Shown here: positions 51,195 to 59,853 of the stretch, in pieces
How positions within the stretch are numbered: position 1 is the stretch's first letter
Layout: every line of letters starts with the position of its first letter
NCBI GenBank assembly: GCA_963775235.1
Contig: CAVZHY010000004.1
Coordinates: forward strand, 124,001-188,000
Source: JBBDMC01 sp963775235
GTDB taxonomy: Bacteria > Pseudomonadota > Alphaproteobacteria > Rhizobiales > Kaistiaceae
Direction of reading: 5' to 3'
Length of the DNA: 64,000 nt
Position numbers and translations under genes: made by a program
The notes under the pieces: model-generated
The model's database searches: none
Told to the model about the DNA's origin: nothing
The model's input: only the letters and a program-made list of their open reading frames with translations

Positions 51195-51216
51195 TATAGT
51201 TTGCCATAAAACCATA
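51195..51216. promoter_or_regulatory. MarR-type operator, copy 2 (TATAGTTT-N6-AAACCATA)
   Basis: A 22-base imperfect palindrome with 7 of 8 complementary arm positions, 120 bases before the TRAP binding-protein start. It matches copy 1 in layout. Confidence 0.6.
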
Positions 51217-51335
51217 TTTCGGCCGCGCGTGCCGCGCGCCGGGATGGTAAAAGCAGGCAACGAAAGACCGGGACAGCCAAGCGGCAAAGCCCGGCCCACA
51301 GGCCCGACAGGGCTACGATTTGGAGGAACGACGAC

Positions 51336-52379
51336 ATGCTTACTCGCAGACGCTTCCTTGCTACCGCGGCCGTGGGTGCGCTGGCGGCCCCCGCCATCGT
51401 GCGCCGCGCCTATGCCGCGCCGGAATTCACACTGAAGCTCCATCATCTGCTCGGACCGACCTCTCCGGCCCAGGTAATGATGCTTCAGCCGTTCGCTGAC
51501 CGGATTCTCAAGGATTCCGACGGCCGGGTTAAGATCGATATCTATCCGTCGATGTCGCTTGGCGGCGCTCCGCCCCAACTCGTCCGCCAGGTGGCCGACG
51601 GCGTGGTCGACATCATCTGGACTGTGAATGGCTACACGCCGGGGCTGTTCCCGCGCTGCGAAGTGTTCGAGCTGCCGACGATCTTCAAGAACAACATCCC
51701 GGCGACTAACCTTGCCATGTACGACATGTTCGACCAGTGGCTCGCACCCGAGTTCAAGGACGTCCACGTTCTGTGGCTGCACGTCCACGCCGGTCAGGCG
51801 ATCCAGACGGCCAACAAGCTCATCCGCAAACCCGAGGACTTCAAAGGCTTGAAGATCCGCGTGCCAGGCCCGACCGGCACCGACGTCATTAAGACCCTCG
51901 GCGCCACCCCGGTGGATATGCCCGTCCCCGACCTGCCCCAGGCTCTCACCACCCACGTCGTCGACGGAGCGCTCATCCCCTGGGAAATTTCTCCGTCCCT
52001 CAAGCTGCAGGACGTGACCAAGTACGACATCGAGGGCAAGAACAAGTGGCGCCTCGGCACCACCACCTTCCAGGTGACGATGAACCAGGGCACCTGGCAG
52101 AAGCTCCCTGACGACCTGAAGACCGTGTTTAACAATGCCACCAACCGGGATTGGTGGAAGCAGGTCGGCGACATCTGGCGCCAGGATGACGACGGCGCCA
52201 TCAAGATTCTGACTGATGCGGGCAACGAATACGTCGAGCTGACCCAGGAGGAAACCGACGCCTTCGAGAAGGCGCTGGCGCCTGTGGTTGACCACTGGGT
52301 CGCGCAGCGTTCCGGTCAGATCGACGCGAAGGGAATTGTCGACGCCGCAAAGGCCGCCATCGCCAAAAACACGGCATGA
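51336..52379 (+). CDS. TRAP transporter solute-binding protein (DctP family)
   Basis: A 347-residue periplasmic receptor. The twin-arginine type leader TRRRFLATAAVGALAAPAIV ends at AYAAPEF. The mature part has LKLHHLLGPTSPAQVMMLQP, KIDIYPSMSLGGAPPQLVRQ, FKGLKIRVPGPTGTDVIKTL (containing the conserved Arg that binds the ligand carboxylate), GATPVDMPVPDLPQALTTHV and VDGALIPWEISPSL. The stop overlaps the DctQ start by four bases. The ligand is an organic acid of unknown identity. Confidence 0.95.
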   Translation: MLTRRRFLATAAVGALAAPAIVRRAYAAPEFTLKLHHLLGPTSPAQVMMLQPFADRILKDSDGRVKIDIYPSMSLGGAPPQLVRQVADGVVDIIWTVNGYTPGLFPRCEVFELPTIFKNNIPATNLAMYDMFDQWLAPEFKDVHVLWLHVHAGQAIQTANKLIRKPEDFKGLKIRVPGPTGTDVIKTLGATPVDMPVPDLPQALTTHVVDGALIPWEISPSLKLQDVTKYDIEGKNKWRLGTTTFQVTMNQGTWQKLPDDLKTVFNNATNRDWWKQVGDIWRQDDDGAIKILTDAGNEYVELTQEETDAFEKALAPVVDHWVAQRSGQIDAKGIVDAAKAAIAKNTA

Positions 52380-52960
52380 GCTTCGACTTTCACGAGGACG
52401 TGGTCGGGGTCCGTGGGCCCCGACCATCGTTTGAATGGCATCCGGGCTGGCTTCGTTTCATCAGATTTGTCATTCGCTGGTGGGCGTTGCTGGGTGGCTT
52501 CATCCTGGTGGCGCTGACGGTGATGACCGCTGCCAGCACCTTTTCGAACCTTCTCTTCAACAAGCCGTTTCCGGGCGACTACGAACTGATGAAGCATTTC
52601 GTCGCCATCGCGATATTCTGCTTCCTTCCGTATTGCCAACTGACCGGCGCGAACGTCACTGTCGACATCTTCACCGAAGGCATGAGCGAGCGCGCCAAGG
52701 CAGCGATGCTCTCCTTCTCGTCGCTGTTCGCCGTTATCTTTGCGGTCGTCCTTTTCCGGCAGATGTATCTGGGCTTCCTGGACTACATGCGCTACCCGGA
52801 GACGACGGCGTTGCTCCACATCCCGCTGTGGACAGCATTCCCGCCCGCGCTGATCTCGCTGTTTCTGTTGTTCGTGGCAGGGGTGACGACCCTGATTGAG
52901 GGTGTGCACGACGTGGCCTGGGGACAGCCACCGCCCCGGCAGGCCCCACCCGTCGAATAG
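52376..52960 (+). CDS. TRAP transporter small membrane subunit (DctQ family)
   Basis: A 194-residue inner-membrane subunit with four helices: VIRWWALLGGFILVALTVMT, ELMKHFVAIAIFCFLPYCQL, MLSFSSLFAVIFAVVLFRQM and FPPALISLFLLFVAGVTTLI. The segment LTGANVTVDIFTEGMSERAK between helices two and three is typical of DctQ. It lies between DctP and DctM genes and stabilises the large subunit. Confidence 0.93.
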   Translation: MSFDFHEDVVGVRGPRPSFEWHPGWLRFIRFVIRWWALLGGFILVALTVMTAASTFSNLLFNKPFPGDYELMKHFVAIAIFCFLPYCQLTGANVTVDIFTEGMSERAKAAMLSFSSLFAVIFAVVLFRQMYLGFLDYMRYPETTALLHIPLWTAFPPALISLFLLFVAGVTTLIEGVHDVAWGQPPPRQAPPVE

Positions 52961-52972
52961 GATCCGGCGCAG

Positions 52973-54295
52973 ATGGACCCGTTTCTGATCGGGCTGATCG
53001 GGCTTCTCGCCCTGCTCGTCCTGATCGCGGTACGCGTTCCCATCGCCTACACGATGATCCTGGTCGGCGTTATTGGCACCAGCCTGGAGTCCGGCCCGAC
53101 GGTCGTGTTCTACCAACTCAAGGACCTGGCGTATTCGCAGTTCTCGACCTACGACCTGTCGGTGCTGCCGATGTTCATCCTCATGGGGGCGCTGGCCGCA
53201 CGCTGCGGTCTCAGCAAGGACATGTTTCGGGGGGCGGACGCCTGGTTCGGACGTTTTCGCGGGGGCGTCGCCATGGCGGCCGTTGCCGCCTGCGGCGGGT
53301 TCGGTGCGGTCTGCGGTTCATCAACCGCGACCGCGTCGACCATGGGCATCGTCGCTCTGCCGGAGCTGAGGCGCTACAAATATTCGCCGGCCCTCGCCAC
53401 CGGAACGATTGCAGCCGGCGGCACCCTTGGCATCCTTATTCCGCCTTCGGTCGTCCTTATCGTCTACGCCATCATCGTCGAGACCAATATCGTCACCTTG
53501 TTCGAGGCGTCCCTCCTGCCCGGTATCCTCGCCGTCTTCATGTTCCTTGCCACGGTCGCCATCTACGTGCGGCTTGTGCCAGATGCCGGCCCGCGCGGCA
53601 GGCGCGTTTCGCGGCAGGAGTTCATCTCGGCAACCCTGGCGGTCATCCCGATCGCGGTCATTTTTATCGTGGTTATCGGGGGTATTTACGGAGGCCTCTA
53701 CAACCCCACCCCGGCCGGTGCCATTGGCGTGTTCATGGTCGCGGCCTACGGCGTATTGCGTCGACGCCTGTCCTGGCACGATACGATCGAAGCGCTGATC
53801 GAGACAGCCCGCACCAGCGGCATGATCTATCTGATCCTGCTCGGTGCCGCGCTACTGTCGATTTTCATGGCAAGGGCCGGCGTTCCGCAGGCGGCCGCAG
53901 CACTTCTGCAGAACAGCGGCCTCCCGCCGCTGGCGATCCTGGCTCTGATCATCCTTATGTTCATCGTGCTCGGCATGCTCATGGACAGCTTGTCGATGAT
54001 CATCCTGGCGATCCCGTTTTTCTGGCCTATGGTGTCGGGATTGGATTTCGGCCTGCCGCTCGACGACGTCAAAATCTGGTTCGGCATCATCTCGCTGGTG
54101 GTGGTGGAACTCGGCCTGATCACGCCGCCTGTCGGCCTCAACGTGTTCATCATCAATTCCCTGGCACCGGACGTGCCAATGCGCGAGACCTTCAAAGGCG
54201 TCGTGCCGTTCTTCATATCCGAGATGGTGCGTGTCACCCTGCTGGTGGCATTTCCCGCGATCTCGCTGGCGCTTCCTCACTGGATCGTCGGCTGA
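52973..54295 (+). CDS. TRAP transporter large permease (DctM family)
   Basis: A 440-residue sodium-coupled permease with about twelve helices. Distinctive segments are IGLLALLVLIAVRVPIAYTM, SVLPMFILMGALAARCGLSK, GGFGAVCGSSTATASTMGIV (conserved GSS), GTIAAGGTLGILIPPSVVLI, FIVLGMLMDSLSMIILAIPF and LITPPVGLNVFIINSL. It carries out the transport step. The gene follows DctQ by 12 bases and ends the operon. Confidence 0.95.
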   Translation: MDPFLIGLIGLLALLVLIAVRVPIAYTMILVGVIGTSLESGPTVVFYQLKDLAYSQFSTYDLSVLPMFILMGALAARCGLSKDMFRGADAWFGRFRGGVAMAAVAACGGFGAVCGSSTATASTMGIVALPELRRYKYSPALATGTIAAGGTLGILIPPSVVLIVYAIIVETNIVTLFEASLLPGILAVFMFLATVAIYVRLVPDAGPRGRRVSRQEFISATLAVIPIAVIFIVVIGGIYGGLYNPTPAGAIGVFMVAAYGVLRRRLSWHDTIEALIETARTSGMIYLILLGAALLSIFMARAGVPQAAAALLQNSGLPPLAILALIILMFIVLGMLMDSLSMIILAIPFFWPMVSGLDFGLPLDDVKIWFGIISLVVVELGLITPPVGLNVFIINSLAPDVPMRETFKGVVPFFISEMVRVTLLVAFPAISLALPHWIVG

Positions 54296-54406
54296 GGGAA
54301 AGCGGTACTGCCATTCCGGGGACCGCCATTGCCGATGGTTGCAGGCCGTGGCGTCTGCCCCGATCAACGAAGGCCCGCACACTTTAGTCGAGCGGAGCGG
54401 CCGACC

Positions 54407-54979
54407 ATGACGCTTGATCTTGAATCTCGCACCGGCTGGCCGCCGGAGCTTCGCCTGGTCCTTGATCGGTATCCGCGTGCTGTCTGGCCGGAGCATGCCA
54501 ACCTGGGCGAACTCGCCCGCTTCTGGCTCCAGATCCACGATGGCTTCCGCGACATGGCTCGCACACTCGGCGGGGCAACGCTGGACCTCCGCGAGGGGCA
54601 GGTTACGCACGATCGGTTTCGCTCGTGGTTCGCGCCGCGCTTGCGGATGTTTCTCCACCATCTCGAAGGGCACCATCAGATCGAGGATTTCCAGTTTTTC
54701 CCACGGTTCGGCGCCGCAGAGCCCCGGTTGCTGACGGGTTTCGCGGTGCTCGAAAGTGATCACGGGGTCATCCATGAGGCGATGGACAAGCTGGTCGAGA
54801 CGGCCAACGGCTTTCTCAACGTTCCAGTAAACAACTCCGATCCGCTGCGCCGCAGCGGCGACCGCTATGCCGACGCCAGCGACCGCCTGATGCGGCTGCT
54901 CACTCGGCACCTGGACGATGAAGAAGATCTGATCGTTCCTCTGATTCTCGAGCGCGGCGAGCACGACCTCGGTCTTTAG
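54407..54979 (+). CDS. Hemerythrin-like HHE-domain protein
   Basis: A 190-residue four-helix protein. Metal-ligand positions are visible in HHLEGHHQIEDFQFFPRFG, LESDHGVIHEAMDKLVETA and LTRHLDDEEDLIVPLILERG, the H-x3-E and HHE pattern for a di-iron centre. Such proteins sense or handle oxygen, NO or iron. ATG 54407 was selected; the upstream 26 codons lack family character. It lies 87 bases before the gnd gene on the same strand and 111 bases after the TRAP operon. Confidence 0.88.
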   Translation: MTLDLESRTGWPPELRLVLDRYPRAVWPEHANLGELARFWLQIHDGFRDMARTLGGATLDLREGQVTHDRFRSWFAPRLRMFLHHLEGHHQIEDFQFFPRFGAAEPRLLTGFAVLESDHGVIHEAMDKLVETANGFLNVPVNNSDPLRRSGDRYADASDRLMRLLTRHLDDEEDLIVPLILERGEHDLGL

Positions 54980-55066
54980 CCTGGGCGATTGTGCCCTATC
55001 GGACGATTGCCTAGTGTCGGAGCAGAAGGCGCCGCGATCGCGTGCGCCGGCTCGGAGAGCACGACC

Positions 55067-56489
55067 ATGGCAACTATCGGATTGGTCGGACTTGGCGTCA
55101 TGGGTGCCAACCTCGCGCTGAACATGGCCGAGAAGGGCTACGCCGTGGCGGTCTACAACCGCACCACGGCCAAGACGGACGCTTTCGTGGCCAACGCCGG
55201 CAATCTCGCCGGCAGGCTGACGCCGTGCCACACGGTGAGCGAACTGGTGGCCGCGATTGAGCCGCCGCGCCCGGTCGTTATTCTGGTTCCGGCGGGACCT
55301 CCGGTCGACGAGCAGGCGAATGCGCTCGCGGCGGTACTCAGTGACGGCGATCTGCTGATCGACGCAGGCAACGCCAATTTCCACGATACCCGCCGCCGGG
55401 TCGGGATTTACACAGACCAGGGGCTGGATTTCCTCGGCATCGGCATCTCCGGTGGCGAGGAGGGCGCCCGCCACGGTCCCTCGATCATGGCCGGCGGGGC
55501 TGAGACAGCGTGGCAGCGGGTCGCCCCGATCTTCCGTGACGTCGCCGCCAGGTTCGACGGCGAACCCTGTGCTGCACTGGTCGGCCCTGAAGGCGCCGGC
55601 CATTTCGTCAAGAGCCATCCACAACGGCATCGAATACGCCGACATGCAGATGATCGCCGAGGTCTACGGCATCATGCGCGACGGGCTGGGGATGTCGCCG
55701 GACGAGATGTCCGCAGTCTTCGCCGGCTGGAACGACGGGCGGCTGAAATCGTATCTGATCGAAATCACCGCAACCGTGCTTTCCACCATCGACCCCGACA
55801 CCGGCAAGCCGCTCGTGGAAATCATCCGCGACTCGGCCGGCCAGAAAGGGACCGGCCGGTGGGCGGCGATGGAAGCCGAAGACCTTGGTGTTCCGGCGAC
55901 CGTGATCGAAGCGGCCGTCGCGGCCCGAGCGGTCTCGGCGGCGCGCGACGCACGGCTTGCCGGCGCCGCTTATTTCGGTACGCCGCGGACGGACCTCGCG
56001 GGCGCGCTCGGCGAGCGCGCCGCTGCGCTGCGCCTGCTCGAGCAAGCGCTCACGGCGGGGAAAATTATCGCGTATTCCCAAGGGTTTGCAGTGATGGCCC
56101 GGGCGTCCGCGACCTGGGAGTGGAACCTGCCGCTCGGAACAATTGCGAAAATCTGGCGCGCCGGCTGCATCATCCGCTCGGTGTTTCTCGATGATATTGC
56201 AAGGGCTTACGGCGAAAGAGGAGGAGAGACCGATCTGATGCTGGCGGAGCCGTTCGCCGGTGAGCTGAAGGCGACGGAATCGGGTCTGCGCCGCGTGGTT
56301 GCCGAGGCGACGCTGAAGGGAATCCCGGTACCGGCGCTCAGCCAGGCCATTGGTTTCTTTGATCTTTCCAGAGCGCGGCGGACGACGGCGGATTTGATCC
56401 AGGGCCAGCGCGACTTCTTCGGCGCCCACGGCTTCGAGCGCACCGACCGCGACGGAACCGGCTTTCATGGCCCCTGGTCCGGGAGTTGA
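55067..56489 (+). pseudogene. gnd: 6-phosphogluconate dehydrogenase with a 1-nt frameshift in the active site
   Basis: The reading from ATG 55067 gives the full gnd pattern: ATIGLVGLGVMGANLALNMA (NADP fold), VAVYNRTTAK, IDAGNANFHDT, GIGISGGEEGARHGPSIMAG and GPEGAGHFVK. One extra base at 55612-55614 then shifts the frame. Removing it yields AIHNGIEYADMQMIAEVY, thus restoring the catalytic K-x-x-H-N, and continues through DSAGQKGTGRWAAMEAEDLG, AGCIIRSVFLDDI, SQAIGFFDLSRARRTTADLI and QRDFFGAHGFERTD to stop 56489. The corrected length of 473 residues equals a normal Gnd. The gene would oxidise 6-phosphogluconate to ribulose 5-phosphate and CO2. Read as it stands, it is a null allele; a base-calling error is a real possibility. 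Confidence 0.93.
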
Positions 56490-56505
56490 CGGCCCCTGTT
56501 GCGAC

Positions 56506-58650
56506 CTACTGAACGCGTACTGTGACCCGGTCTGCGTTGCCGTTGCGATCGACCACGGACAACGTCACGAACCCGGCGCCGTCCGGTCGCCATGTTTCGG
56601 CCCGCGCGAACGGCGAACGGCCGATCGGCACCCCGTTGGCGAAGAAGGTGAGGGGGAGGGCACCGTCGCGCACCTTGATGGTGAGGGGGGTCGCATCGCC
56701 GTCGGCGATGCCGAGGTCTACGGCGACGCCATCCTGCGGGTAGGCGATCACCGGGTGGTCGCGGGCGACGATCTCCGGCGGGCCGGGGTCGTGGAAGTGG
56801 CGGAGCGGCGCCGGCAATGCGGCGGTGGTGGCGACGATGACGCCGGCGGGCTGCGGCTTGAGCGGCACGCGCTTCGGCCCGATGCGGTCGAACGCCTCGA
56901 ACAGGATCGGCGCCGCGCTTTCGATGCCGGAGAGGCCGGGCACCGGCGTGCCGTCCGGCCGCCCGACCCAGACCCCGACGACGTACGCGCCGTCGAAGCC
57001 GATCGCCCACGCATCGCGGTAGCCGTACGACGTGCCGGTCTTGTAGGCGACGCGTCCGGCCGAGCCGTTCACCGGCGGCGGAACGCCGGCGAGAATGTCG
57101 TCAACGTACCAGGCCGCGACCGGTGACAGCACCGGCGCACCGCCCGCCGCCAGTGTTTCGTCGATGCCGTCACGGAGCGCCACCGCGGTGCCGCCACGCG
57201 CCATTGCGGCGTAGAGCGAGACGAGATCGCGGAGCGTCACGCCGACGCCGCCGAGGCCGATGGCGAGACCGGGCGCCGAACTGTCGGGGAGCGCAGCGTA
57301 GACACCAGCCCGCTTCAGCCGCGCTACCAGTTGCGCCGGGCCGACGGCGTTCAGCACCTTCACCGCCGGAATGTTGAGGGACTGTGTCAGCGCCTCGCGC
57401 ATCGTCACCGTGCCGCGATTGCGCCCGTCGAAATTCTGCGGCGCGTAGGCGCCGAACCCGATCGGCCGGTCCTCGATCAGACTCTCGGGGTGCGCGAGGC
57501 CCTGCTCGAAGGCGAGGCCGTAGATCAATGGCTTCAGCGTCGAACCGGGCGAGCGTACCGCACGCGTCATATCGACGAAGCCATCGCGCGCTTCCTCGAA
57601 CAGACCGGCCGAGCCGACCGAGGCGACGATGGCGCCGCTGAGATGATCGGTGACGAGGATCGCGATCGACAGCTTGGGTCCGAGCGCGGCGACGCGGTCG
57701 GCCGCAAGCGCTTCGAGCGAAGCCTGAAGGTCGCGGTCGATGGTGAGGCGGTGGACGGACGCGGCCGGATCGGCGGCGCGCGCTTCCATGGCGAGGTGGG
57801 GCGCCAGCATCGGGAACGGACGGCGCGCGCCCGGCATCCGCTCGCCCTTTGCGGCAACGGCAGTCTCGGCATCGATGACGCCGGCACCGGCGAGCCGGTC
57901 GAGCACGCGGTCGCGGGCCGCGTGCGCCGCCTCCGGGTTGGTGTCCGGCGCCCGCGCGGTCGGCGACTGCGGCAAAGCGACGAGCAGCGCCGCCTCGGCG
58001 GTCGTCAGCCGCTTCGGCTCCTTGCCGAAGTAGGCGAGGGAGGCGGCGCGAATCCCTTCGATGTTGCCACCGTACGGCGCGAGGGTCAGGTAGAGGTCGA
58101 GGATATCGTCCTTGGAGAAGCGCGCCTCCAGCGCCCGCGCCAGCGCGATCTGGCGAAGCTTGCCGGCGACGCTCCGCGTCGAGCCGCCGTCGATCAGCCG
58201 CGCCACCTGCATGGTCAGTGTCGAACCGCCGCTGACGATGTGACCGCCGGCGAGCACGAACTGAACGGCTGCGCGGACGAAGGCGCGGGTGTCGATACCG
58301 TGGTGGTCGTAGAAGCGGCGGTCTTCGTAGCCGATCAGCATGTGGATGAACTTCGGGTCGACGTCGGCGACGGTCACCGGCAGCCGCCAGCGCCCGTCGG
58401 CGATGGTGAAGGGTCGGAGCAGCCGGGCGTCGCGGTCGAGGACGACCGTCGAGGTCGCGATCGCCGCGGGACCGGGGAGGGGAGGCAGGGACGTCTCGAT
58501 CCCGCGCCAGGCGACGAACCCCGTCAGCCCGCCGACGAAGGCGAGGGAGAGGGAAACGCCGACGAGGATTTTGGCGACGGAGGTCAGTCTCTGATGTTGT
58601 GAAACTCGGTGACGAAAATCACGCGATTTCAAGCTAGGCCGAGCATCCAT
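56506..58650 (-). CDS. pbpC: Penicillin-binding protein 1C (bifunctional transglycosylase/transpeptidase)
   Basis: A 714-residue membrane-anchored peptidoglycan synthase. After a transmembrane helix (LVGVSLSLAFVGGLTGFVAW, about 30-48) come the glycosyltransferase motifs LIGYEDRRFYDHHGID and VSGGSTLTMQVARLI. The transpeptidase motifs are SPGSTLKPLIYGLAF (SxxK), SLN in TQSLNIPAVKVL and KTGTSYGYRDAWAIG. The C-terminal 95-residue domain is the PBP1C-specific module. The start may be ATG 58650 or TTG 58632, the latter overlapping the DUF4365 stop (TTGA). PbpC normally sits beside a bacterial alpha-2-macroglobulin gene, found here one gene further upstream. Confidence 0.94.
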   Translation of the reverse strand: MDARPSLKSRDFRHRVSQHQRLTSVAKILVGVSLSLAFVGGLTGFVAWRGIETSLPPLPGPAAIATSTVVLDRDARLLRPFTIADGRWRLPVTVADVDPKFIHMLIGYEDRRFYDHHGIDTRAFVRAAVQFVLAGGHIVSGGSTLTMQVARLIDGGSTRSVAGKLRQIALARALEARFSKDDILDLYLTLAPYGGNIEGIRAASLAYFGKEPKRLTTAEAALLVALPQSPTARAPDTNPEAAHAARDRVLDRLAGAGVIDAETAVAAKGERMPGARRPFPMLAPHLAMEARAADPAASVHRLTIDRDLQASLEALAADRVAALGPKLSIAILVTDHLSGAIVASVGSAGLFEEARDGFVDMTRAVRSPGSTLKPLIYGLAFEQGLAHPESLIEDRPIGFGAYAPQNFDGRNRGTVTMREALTQSLNIPAVKVLNAVGPAQLVARLKRAGVYAALPDSSAPGLAIGLGGVGVTLRDLVSLYAAMARGGTAVALRDGIDETLAAGGAPVLSPVAAWYVDDILAGVPPPVNGSAGRVAYKTGTSYGYRDAWAIGFDGAYVVGVWVGRPDGTPVPGLSGIESAAPILFEAFDRIGPKRVPLKPQPAGVIVATTAALPAPLRHFHDPGPPEIVARDHPVIAYPQDGVAVDLGIADGDATPLTIKVRDGALPLTFFANGVPIGRSPFARAETWRPDGAGFVTLSVVDRNGNADRVTVRVQ

Positions 58651-59831
58651 TGATCGTACTCGACGTTGATGGTGTCAAACACTCGTTCGTCGGGAACGTT
58701 CGTTCGGTCAGCAAATAGCATCAGGTGTCTGACTAAGGCCGGCATGAAGCGAGTCAAGAAAACTTCGTCTCCCAGCTCGAAGGTTATGACACCACCAGCG
58801 TCTCCCAGCCTTATTAGGGCGCGCGTCATGTTATTCCCGCCATACAGATATTCACACTCTTCTTCGTTCAAATCAAAACGCACTGTAGGCTGATGCTGCC
58901 CAACGGCAGGCCAGGCAACTAACGGAACCGAACCTGACTCGCTCGCAGAGCCGAGTACGAAGTAGCGGGCGAATTGTCGGACGGCTCGTGCCAGCCATTC
59001 ATCGTTCCAACCGATGAAGCGGGACAAGTTGGAACTGGTCAGGAACCAAGTGAGGCCTCGCTTCAATTCTCTCGCCTTGCGTTCGTATCTTTCCAGGATA
59101 TCGTCGCGGATGAGTGCTTCACGGCGCATTTCTGCCGTGGGGGCCGGTCCATCGCGAAGCGACTCTATGCTCGCGATCAATTCCGCTTGTCCGACGACTT
59201 CGATTTCGATTGACCGAGCGTCACCGCGACCGGCAGCCTTCGCGAGCTCAAGACACGAGATGCCCAGATCGTTGTCGGGGATGAGGATCCCAGTGTTCTC
59301 GTCAAACGGCAGCAAGAGCACAGCCTCTGGTCGGGCAAGGGTGTCTGTCTTCCCGGCCGTTGCAAGCCTCCTGAGCTCTTCAGAAGCCTGTGCTAAGTCG
59401 CTTGTGTCGTTGATGTCAATTGCGAAGCCCTTCGGCGTCGAACGCAGACTGTCGGGGGTGACATGTTCCCAAAACAAACGACCCGATTTGGGACGGGAGT
59501 GAACGACGATCACCGGAAGCGAATGACCCAACCAGTAGTTTGCCATGGCCTCGGTGCAGTACAACGTGTAGCCACGGCGGGTGTGTCGAACTACCGTGTC
59601 ACCGCTTTTCGATTGGACCGCGATCTGCCTGCCCGTGGCCACACGATTGGTTGCACCCTGAGGTTCGGTGATTTCAATAATTCCATCGACGCCATAGTCA
59701 TGAACGCTCTGCCTGCGAAAAATAAACCCCATCTTCGTCACAACCCGATCGACTTCCGTCTCACCCAAGTGGCCAACAAGAGCACTCGGGCTGACTTTTG
59801 GTAGCGCGGGTTGCTTAGGGAGGTGTGTCAC
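58629..59831 (-). CDS. DUF4365-domain protein (PD-(D/E)XK nuclease-like), inserted between A2M and pbpC
   Basis: A 400-residue protein. The N-terminal 150 residues fit DUF4365: LVGHLGETEVDRVVTKMGFI, VHDYGVDGIIEITEPQ and RQIAVQSKSGDTVV, the D...E...QxK spacing of PD-(D/E)XK-type folds, then YTLYCTEAMANYWLGHSLPV and VVHSRPKSGRLFWEHV. The C-terminal 250 residues are unassigned. Base composition is clearly lower in GC than flanking genes (a sampled 60-base block near 58680 is 53% GC). GTG 59831 follows GAGG at suitable spacing. It interrupts a conserved gene pair without disturbing either end, indicating acquisition by transfer; a defence role is possible but unproven. Confidence 0.82.
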   Translation of the reverse strand: MTHLPKQPALPKVSPSALVGHLGETEVDRVVTKMGFIFRRQSVHDYGVDGIIEITEPQGATNRVATGRQIAVQSKSGDTVVRHTRRGYTLYCTEAMANYWLGHSLPVIVVHSRPKSGRLFWEHVTPDSLRSTPKGFAIDINDTSDLAQASEELRRLATAGKTDTLARPEAVLLLPFDENTGILIPDNDLGISCLELAKAAGRGDARSIEIEVVGQAELIASIESLRDGPAPTAEMRREALIRDDILERYERKARELKRGLTWFLTSSNLSRFIGWNDEWLARAVRQFARYFVLGSASESGSVPLVAWPAVGQHQPTVRFDLNEEECEYLYGGNNMTRALIRLGDAGGVITFELGDEVFLTRFMPALVRHLMLFADRTNVPDERVFDTINVEYDQWMLGLA

Positions 59832-59853
59832 GTGCAGCCTCGCCTCGCTTCGC

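Noticed and set aside
55605..55620. Programmed frameshift in gnd
   Set aside because: No slippery heptamer or downstream structure is apparent and the family has no known recoding.
57331..58602. 423-codon plus-strand open frame
   Set aside because: Antisense shadow of pbpC; the composition is typical of mirrored high-GC codons.
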